Positions 59,774-64,000 of a stretch of DNA of 64,000 nt are shown here, piece after piece. The notes beneath the pieces were generated by a model. It worked only from the letters and a program-made list of their open reading frames with translations. It was not told the DNA's origin and did not search any database. The position numbers were made by a program, and so were the translations under genes. The stretch is from Thalassotalea mangrovi (GTDB lineage: Bacteria; Pseudomonadota; Gammaproteobacteria; Enterobacterales; Alteromonadaceae), in assembly GCF_005116735.1 (NCBI RefSeq), contig NZ_SWDB01000004.1, positions 1-64,000 of the forward strand, written 5' to 3'. The first letter of the stretch is position 1. Each line of letters begins with the position of its first letter.

Positions 59774-59884
59774 CGTGCGCTCCAGCATACTTACCCAACT
59801 TTGATTATTATACGCTACCAGAACCCGTTGAGATTCGAAATTGAAATTACAATAACTGCTATGGAATTCTTGGACAGCCAATAG

Positions 59885-60200
59885 CAGGTCACCAGCTACT
59901 TTCAGCTTACAGCTTTATTCTTAAAGCTTTTGGCTTACCGCTTACAGCTACTTTAACGCGTCATACCGGGGTACGACTTTAGGGATATAGGAGGTAGAGC
60001 AATGCAGGGAGCAATTGCCGAGCCCGGTATCTCGCTTTTTCAGATTCCGGAGCGGAGTCCGGAATGACGAGGGAGGTAATGCTTAGGCGAGAAGCCTATG
60101 TACCTAAACCAACCCGCTACCCGGAGTGAAATTAAAAATTTCACGTACCCGGGCCTGAATTTATTCAGCGTATTCGTGACTTTTAAATTCAGCGTACTCG
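59885..60200. repeat. mixed intergenic repeats before ampD
   Basis: 7-bp repeats of CAGCTTA/GCTTACA type occupy 59890-59952. Partial REP-like units follow: CATACCGGGGTACG and CCCGGTATCTCGCTTTTTC (to 60042), and ATTCCGGAGCGGAGTCCGGAAT (60045-60066), a short palindrome. A hairpin row with the GTACCCGG linker comes next (60120-60200), with stems GTGAAAT/ATTTCAC and CTGAAT/ATTCAG. No gene is seen. Confidence 0.75.
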
Positions 60201-60245
60201 CCACCCATTGATTAAATCGTTATTATGCTGACAGGATGTCGACAA

Positions 60246-60875
60246 ATGAATTTCGAAAATCTCAGGCTAATGACAAGTATCTATACAATAAAGAATGGCT
60301 GGTTAAAGCAAGCCGAAACCAATTTAACTTACGAACGAAGTTCTCCCATCTCATATTGTCCTTCACCATATTGTGATGATAGGGGGTGTTCCGATATCTG
60401 CTTGCTGGTGGTCCACAATATTTCCCTTCCACCGGGGCAATTTGGAGGTCCTTATATCGACCAACTTTTCACCGGTTGTCTGGATCCTAATGAACATGAA
60501 TACTTTCAGGAAATTCATCAACTGAAAGTATCTGCCCATTGCCTGGTGAAGCGCGATGGTCAGGTGGTGCAATATGTACCTTTTGATAAGCGTGCCTGGC
60601 ATGCCGGTGTATCCGAATTTCACGGGCGCACAAAATGTAATGATTTTTCGATTGGTATCGAATTAGAGGGCTGTGATGATTTGCCTTATACCATGCAGCA
60701 ATACCAACAGCTTGTTTATATTAGCCAGGCCATTAAAGCAGAGTATCCGGAGATCAACGATAATAGCATCACAGGCCACAGTGATATTGCTCCGGGCCGG
60801 AAAACCGATCCGGGAGAGTATTTTGATTGGAAATATTACAAAGCGAAACTAAAGCAGGTGGAAGAGGGCTGTTAA
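60246..60875 (+). CDS. ampD: 1,6-anhydro-N-acetylmuramyl-L-alanine amidase AmpD
   Basis: A zinc amidase of about 209 residues that cuts the peptide from anhydro-muropeptides in the cytosol during cell-wall recycling. VVHNISLPPGQFGG carries the first zinc His, KRAWHAGVSEFHGR and FSIGIELEG follow, and GHSDIAPGRKTDPG gives the last zinc ligands His and Asp. By lowering muropeptide levels it can keep ampC-type beta-lactamase genes off. The ATG at 60246 has AGGA nine bases upstream; ATGs at 60225 and 60270 are alternatives. It is convergent-free and followed by ampE, 183 bp on. Confidence 0.92.
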   Translation: MNFENLRLMTSIYTIKNGWLKQAETNLTYERSSPISYCPSPYCDDRGCSDICLLVVHNISLPPGQFGGPYIDQLFTGCLDPNEHEYFQEIHQLKVSAHCLVKRDGQVVQYVPFDKRAWHAGVSEFHGRTKCNDFSIGIELEGCDDLPYTMQQYQQLVYISQAIKAEYPEINDNSITGHSDIAPGRKTDPGEYFDWKYYKAKLKQVEEGC

Positions 60876-61058
60876 GGTGGAAGTCTGAGGTGGAAGGTGG
60901 AAGATTGCTTGCTCCCGGGTTGTATGAGGCGAAATGCTTACTGGTTTTTGTAAGCTCAGGTTAATAACCGCAATTGTTTCTGGTAATCCTGTCATTCTGC
61001 TTGTAGAATTTTTGTTAAATACGATGATAATAACATCACTATAATAGTTGGGTTTTCA

Positions 61059-61904
61059 ATGACTTTAATAAGTTTGCTTATTGCCCTGGCGGCCGAACGA
61101 ATCTTACTTTCCCGGTATTGGCAGTTTAATTTTTACTATGGCCAATATGTCGGTTTTGCCCGTGGGTTTGTCTCCAAAGGCGAAATAAGCCGCAATATCA
61201 TTAACCTCGTAGCCTTTGCCTTACTACCGGCTTCAATACTCTCAATAATTCTCTGGCTATTTGATCACACTCTGATTGATTTTGTTGTGGTAACCCTGGT
61301 GCTTATTGTATGTATTGGTAGCCAGAGGATTCGTGACAGCTACAAGAATTACCTTAACGCGGCAATGCGCGGTGATCAGGAAGCGGTGGTGCTGCATCAG
61401 GATGAATTGCAACAGGGCCAACAGTTTGAAGGAGAAAGCTTTGGTCAGACCCTGGTATGGATGAACTACCAATATTACATGGCGTTAATGTTAATTTTCA
61501 TCTTCTTTGGTATTTTCGGCGTTGTTTTTTACCGTATCCTGGTAGCCGTCGCCAATCAAAGTGGTGAGCACGATGGTGAAAGTTTCCTGCCAGAAGCGGC
61601 TGCCGACCATGCCAGAAAACTCCTGTTTTATATTGATATTATTCCAACGCGGGCAGTCGCATTCGGCTATATGCTGGTTGGTCACTTCTCAAAGGCTTCA
61701 ACCTTGTGGCTCGAAGGAATGCTGAACTTTAAACAAAGCCCACGCCAGTACCTTTGTGAAGTTGCTGAAATTGCCGAAGATTACCAAATCGATGATGAGG
61801 ACTGCACCGCAGAACCATGCCTATTAGTTCGCCTGGCAAAACGTAATGTCCTGCTGTTACTGGCCGCCACCGCGTTTATGACCATTGCGGGCGTGGCGAA
61901 CTAG
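61059..61904 (+). CDS. ampE: AmpE family membrane protein
   Basis: A 281-residue inner-membrane protein of the AmpE family. Membrane segments are seen near residues 1-15, 45-90 (two), 140-165 and the last 20, with a large loop (about 170-260) containing IIPTRAVAFGYMLVGHF. AmpE resembles CobD-like proteins and was proposed as a sensor beside AmpD, but its task is unclear. It follows ampD as in other gammaproteobacteria. The start has only a weak ribosome site. A 7-bp repeat block (AGGTGGA units, about 60880-60910) lies between the two. Confidence 0.85.
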   Translation: MTLISLLIALAAERILLSRYWQFNFYYGQYVGFARGFVSKGEISRNIINLVAFALLPASILSIILWLFDHTLIDFVVVTLVLIVCIGSQRIRDSYKNYLNAAMRGDQEAVVLHQDELQQGQQFEGESFGQTLVWMNYQYYMALMLIFIFFGIFGVVFYRILVAVANQSGEHDGESFLPEAAADHARKLLFYIDIIPTRAVAFGYMLVGHFSKASTLWLEGMLNFKQSPRQYLCEVAEIAEDYQIDDEDCTAEPCLLVRLAKRNVLLLLAATAFMTIAGVAN

Positions 61905-61927
61905 CCAGGAAAACGAAACGCCTAAAA

Positions 61928-62324
61928 CATTGTCATCCCGGCGAAGGCCGGGATCTCGCTTTTTAAATTTTAACAGGTGCAATCTTCCACCTTCCACTTC
62001 CCTCAGCGCAGCTTACCTCATTTGCAATAGCTAGTTCTCGCAGCGACGTTGTTTGTCACCTGCCCGGAGTATTGTTCGCGATACGTGTTCAGGGAGATTT
62101 AACTCCTGTTTTTGGCGCTCAAGAGTCATTTTTCCTAGTCCAAGATACCGTGTAGTATCACGGTATGACGTGGTTAGGTTTGTTTTTTCTTCCACCGAAA
62201 ATTGAATCGGAAATATGTTCCAGACATTTCCGACATACCGGCGTCCATGCCGGCATCCATGCATTTTCGGCATACCGGCCAATCCCTGGCCGAAACCTTC
62301 CACTTCCACCATAACTCTTGCTCT
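61928..62324. repeat. mixed intergenic repeats after ampE
   Basis: REP-like GTCATCCCGG/CCGGGATCTCGC (61932-61960), 7-bp TTCCACC units (61985-62000), CAGCGCAGCTTACCTC (61995-62010), a hairpin row with linkers CTGCCCGGA and GTGTTCAGG (62040-62110; stem GTATTG/CGATAC), a palindrome ATACCGTG/CACGGTAT (62145-62167), and GGCATACCGG-type units (62233-62290). No gene or promoter can be assigned in it. Confidence 0.75.
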
Positions 62325-62455
62325 TTTCTAGGCGCAATCCTCGATTGCATGCCAGGAACGCAGTGTGCTAGAAGCTGACTTGTCAGCGTGCTAGTTGCTT
62401 AAAGTAAAGGCCATTCGCCCTCCGAGACCTGAAACCTGAGACCCGAAACCTCCTT
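62325..62455. repeat. composite repeat element, copy F
   Basis: In order: hairpin GCAATC/GATTGC, linker ATGCCAGGA, then GTGCTAGAA, hairpin GCTGAC/GTCAGC (62367-62380), GTGCTAG, the conserved 28-bp module (about 62396-62423), and 7-bp units GACCTGA AACCTGA GACCCGA. It ends five bases before the first PdhR site. Confidence 0.85.
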
Positions 62456-62459
62456 TTGT

Positions 62460-62474
62460 ATTGGTCGGACCATT
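62460..62474 (+). promoter_or_regulatory. PdhR operator, site 1
   Basis: ATTGGTCGGACCATT differs at one base from the PdhR consensus ATTGGTNNNACCAAT. It lies 207 bp before pdhR. Pyruvate releases PdhR from such sites in E. coli. Confidence 0.75.
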
Positions 62475-62586
62475 GTGAAATGCCCGCAATTTTTCCAGGC
62501 AATCCTTGTGTCTACGATACCATTTTTTAGCCATAAATTTTACATATCCCTGATCTTCTGTTATGTTTTAACCTGATTTTTCATAA

Positions 62587-62601
62587 ATTGGTAAGACCAT
62601 T
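62587..62601 (+). promoter_or_regulatory. PdhR operator, site 2
   Basis: ATTGGTAAGACCATT, again one base from consensus, 80 bp before pdhR and probably over its promoter. A half-like site TTTGGTCTTATCAA follows at 62640-62653. Together they point to self-control of the pdhR-aceE unit. Confidence 0.8.
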
Positions 62602-62680
62602 TAACCATTGTTTTTCAGGGTTTTTATCCTGGTGAAGATTTGGTCTTATCAAGGGTTCATGGCAATACAGAGCGAAATCA

Positions 62681-63454
62681 ATGGCCTACAAGAAGATACA
62701 GCAAGCAAAAATATCGGATGTGATCGTTGAGCACCTTGAAGCCATGATTCTGGAAGGCAGTCTCAAGGCGGGCCAAAAGCTACCGCCGGAGCGCGAATTA
62801 GCCGAACAGTTTCAGGTATCGCGCCCCTCATTGCGAGAAGCGATTCAGAAACTGGAAAGTAAAGACTTAGTCTACCGTCGTCAGGGTGGTGGCACCTTTG
62901 TTAATGACAAGTTGCTCAGTGGCATGGGAGATCCCATGTTTGACTTACTGGCGAAGAAAGGTGAATCCCAATATGACCTGCTGGAATTTCGTCACGGTAT
63001 TCAGGGCATGGCCGCTTATTATGCCGCCATGCGCGGCACTAAAGCTGACTTTGAGATCATCCAGCAAAAATATGACGCCATGGTTGATGCACAAATTGAG
63101 AATACGGCGATCAGCGAAAACTTTCATGGTGAAGCGGTAGCGGTATTCGATTTTTATGTGGCTATCTGTAATGCCTCGCATAATGCTGTGTTGCTGCATT
63201 TGGTTCGCTCTATGGCGACTTTATTAATTGACAATATCGAGAAAAATTTACAGGTATTGGCCAAACGTCCGGAGGTTCCGGCAAAGATTGCCCAATATCG
63301 AAAGCGCCTGCTGGAAGCCATTATTAGTGGCGAACCGAATAAGGCGTGGGGAGCCAGCCACAAGAACCTGGCCTACATCGAAGAAGTATTACTGAAACTC
63401 GGCGAAGAGAACAGCCGGGTTAAACGCTCGTTGCGACGACTGCAAACCCTATAA
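62681..63454 (+). CDS. pdhR: pyruvate dehydrogenase complex repressor PdhR
   Basis: A 257-residue GntR regulator of the FadR/FCD subgroup. The winged helix shows LKAGQKLPPERELAEQFQVS followed by RPSLREAIQKLE, and GGGTFV ends it; the helical FCD ligand domain follows (EFRHGIQGMAAYYAAMRG, and SHKNLAYIEEVL near the end). It represses pyruvate dehydrogenase genes until pyruvate is high. The sites at 62460 and 62587 are right before it, and aceE begins 132 bp after it, as in E. coli. Confidence 0.94.
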   Translation: MAYKKIQQAKISDVIVEHLEAMILEGSLKAGQKLPPERELAEQFQVSRPSLREAIQKLESKDLVYRRQGGGTFVNDKLLSGMGDPMFDLLAKKGESQYDLLEFRHGIQGMAAYYAAMRGTKADFEIIQQKYDAMVDAQIENTAISENFHGEAVAVFDFYVAICNASHNAVLLHLVRSMATLLIDNIEKNLQVLAKRPEVPAKIAQYRKRLLEAIISGEPNKAWGASHKNLAYIEEVLLKLGEENSRVKRSLRRLQTL

Positions 63455-63586
63455 AGATAAGGTGTTGCATACGTACGCGAGCATTTATTTATTGATGGCA
63501 AAGTAAAGACAGTTGTGGAATTTCAACTATCTTTAATACAAAAAATTTTGCCGTATTTTTTTATAAACTGGAGTTAGAACATCGTT

Positions 63587-64000
63587 ATGTCTGAGATCCT
63601 CAACCACGATATCGATCCGCAAGAAACGCAAGAATGGTTAGAGTCCATGGAAGCCGTGCTGGAGCAGGAAGGCCCTGAACGAGCACATCAATTACTGGAA
63701 ACGTTAATTGACCGTGCCCGCCGTGGTGGTACTCACCTGCCTTTCGATGCGACGACCGCCTATGTTAATACCATTCCGGCAGGCCAGGAGCCAAACATGC
63801 CGGGCGACCAGACGATGGAAAGCCGCATTCGTGCCGCAATCCGCTGGAATGCTTTGATGATGGTATTGCGTGCCTCGAAAAAAGATCTGGAACTGGGCGG
63901 CCATATTTCCAGTTTCGCATCATCGGCAATGCTTTACGATGTAGGTTTTAATCACTTCTTTAAAGCGGCTAACGAAAACGATGGTGGCGATTTCATTTTT
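63587..64000 (+). CDS. aceE: pyruvate dehydrogenase E1 component, 5' part
   Basis: The first 138 codons of the homodimeric type E1 subunit, which decarboxylates pyruvate with thiamine diphosphate; the gene runs off the right edge. It begins MSEILNHDIDPQETQEWLES, and AYVNTIPAGQEPNMPGD, ESRIRAAIRWNALMMVLRAS and ELGGHISSFASSAMLYDVGF align with E. coli AceE. A GGAG lies 13 bases before the ATG, a little far. It follows pdhR and is presumably repressed by it. Confidence 0.95.
   Translation, partial: MSEILNHDIDPQETQEWLESMEAVLEQEGPERAHQLLETLIDRARRGGTHLPFDATTAYVNTIPAGQEPNMPGDQTMESRIRAAIRWNALMMVLRASKKDLELGGHISSFASSAMLYDVGFNHFFKAANENDGGDFIF

Overview
The window reads as chromosome of a marine-type gammaproteobacterium, most likely of the order Alteromonadales; this is inferred from gene content and order, not from a marker gene. 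Supporting signs are the block aceE-pdhR-ampE-ampD-protease-nadC-pilABCD-coaE-zapD-yacG, an ArcA regulator with a stand-alone Hpt protein where enteric bacteria have the hybrid kinase ArcB, an E. coli-like lysine riboswitch, and intergenic space packed with repeats. There is no phage, plasmid, integron, insertion sequence, CRISPR array, rRNA or tRNA that I can see. Composition looks even by eye.

Layout. 0-4 kb: a three-gene minus-strand operon for the compatible solute glucosylglycerate (gpgP-like phosphatase, gpgS-like synthase, GH13 phosphorylase-like enzyme). 4.3-6.5 kb: an OsmC-YcaO fusion. 6.6-12.5 kb: gltB-gltD. 13-17.5 kb: a DUF1232 protein, folE2, hpt/arcA (convergent) and rsmC. 17.6-20 kb: a lysine riboswitch leading dapA and an AstE/AspA-family metallo-hydrolase. 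20-24.2 kb: a crotonase, then a zinc-uptake unit (small His/Cys protein and ZnuD-type TonB receptor) behind a probable Zur site. 24.6-31 kb: a CvfB-like protein, a TerB-like protein and a two-gene RND efflux system. 31-34 kb: a 2OG-Fe(II) oxygenase, a lipoprotein, a TlpA-like thioredoxin and a porin. 34.5-39 kb: putA (without the DNA-binding domain) divergent from an Lrp-type regulator, and a macrodomain protein. 39.6-41 kb: lpp facing an L,D-transpeptidase. 41-47 kb: a sugar-acid-like group (class II aldolase and enolase-superfamily dehydratase, opposite an operon thrE-NRDE-SDR-amidohydrolase). 47-50.4 kb: two exported proteins of unknown function and a LysR regulator. 50.7-63.6 kb: the conserved block named above, ending in a truncated aceE.

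The most unusual content is in the intergenic DNA. A modular repeat recurs between about 34 and 62 kb: a block of degenerate 7-bp repeats, a conserved 28-bp module, a row of short hairpins whose stem sequences differ but stay self-complementary, joined by a near-constant linker (GTGCTAGGA or its complement), and a larger palindrome of the ATCCCGG/CCGGGAT or ATACCCTG/CAGGGTAT type. A related row with a shifted linker (GTACCCGGA) forms a perfect 50-bp tandem repeat at 24.4 kb. Several genes also end inside a perfect inverted repeat, so that stop codon and terminator-like hairpin overlap.

How the genes work together: gltBD assimilates ammonium into glutamate; putA and its regulator return proline to glutamate; dapA feeds lysine and peptidoglycan; lpp, the L,D-transpeptidase, ampD and ampE concern the cell wall; pdhR and aceE control entry into the citric acid cycle; pilABCD makes type IV pili. 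Start codons were chosen by Shine-Dalgarno match and family alignment from memory, so several could be shifted by a few codons.
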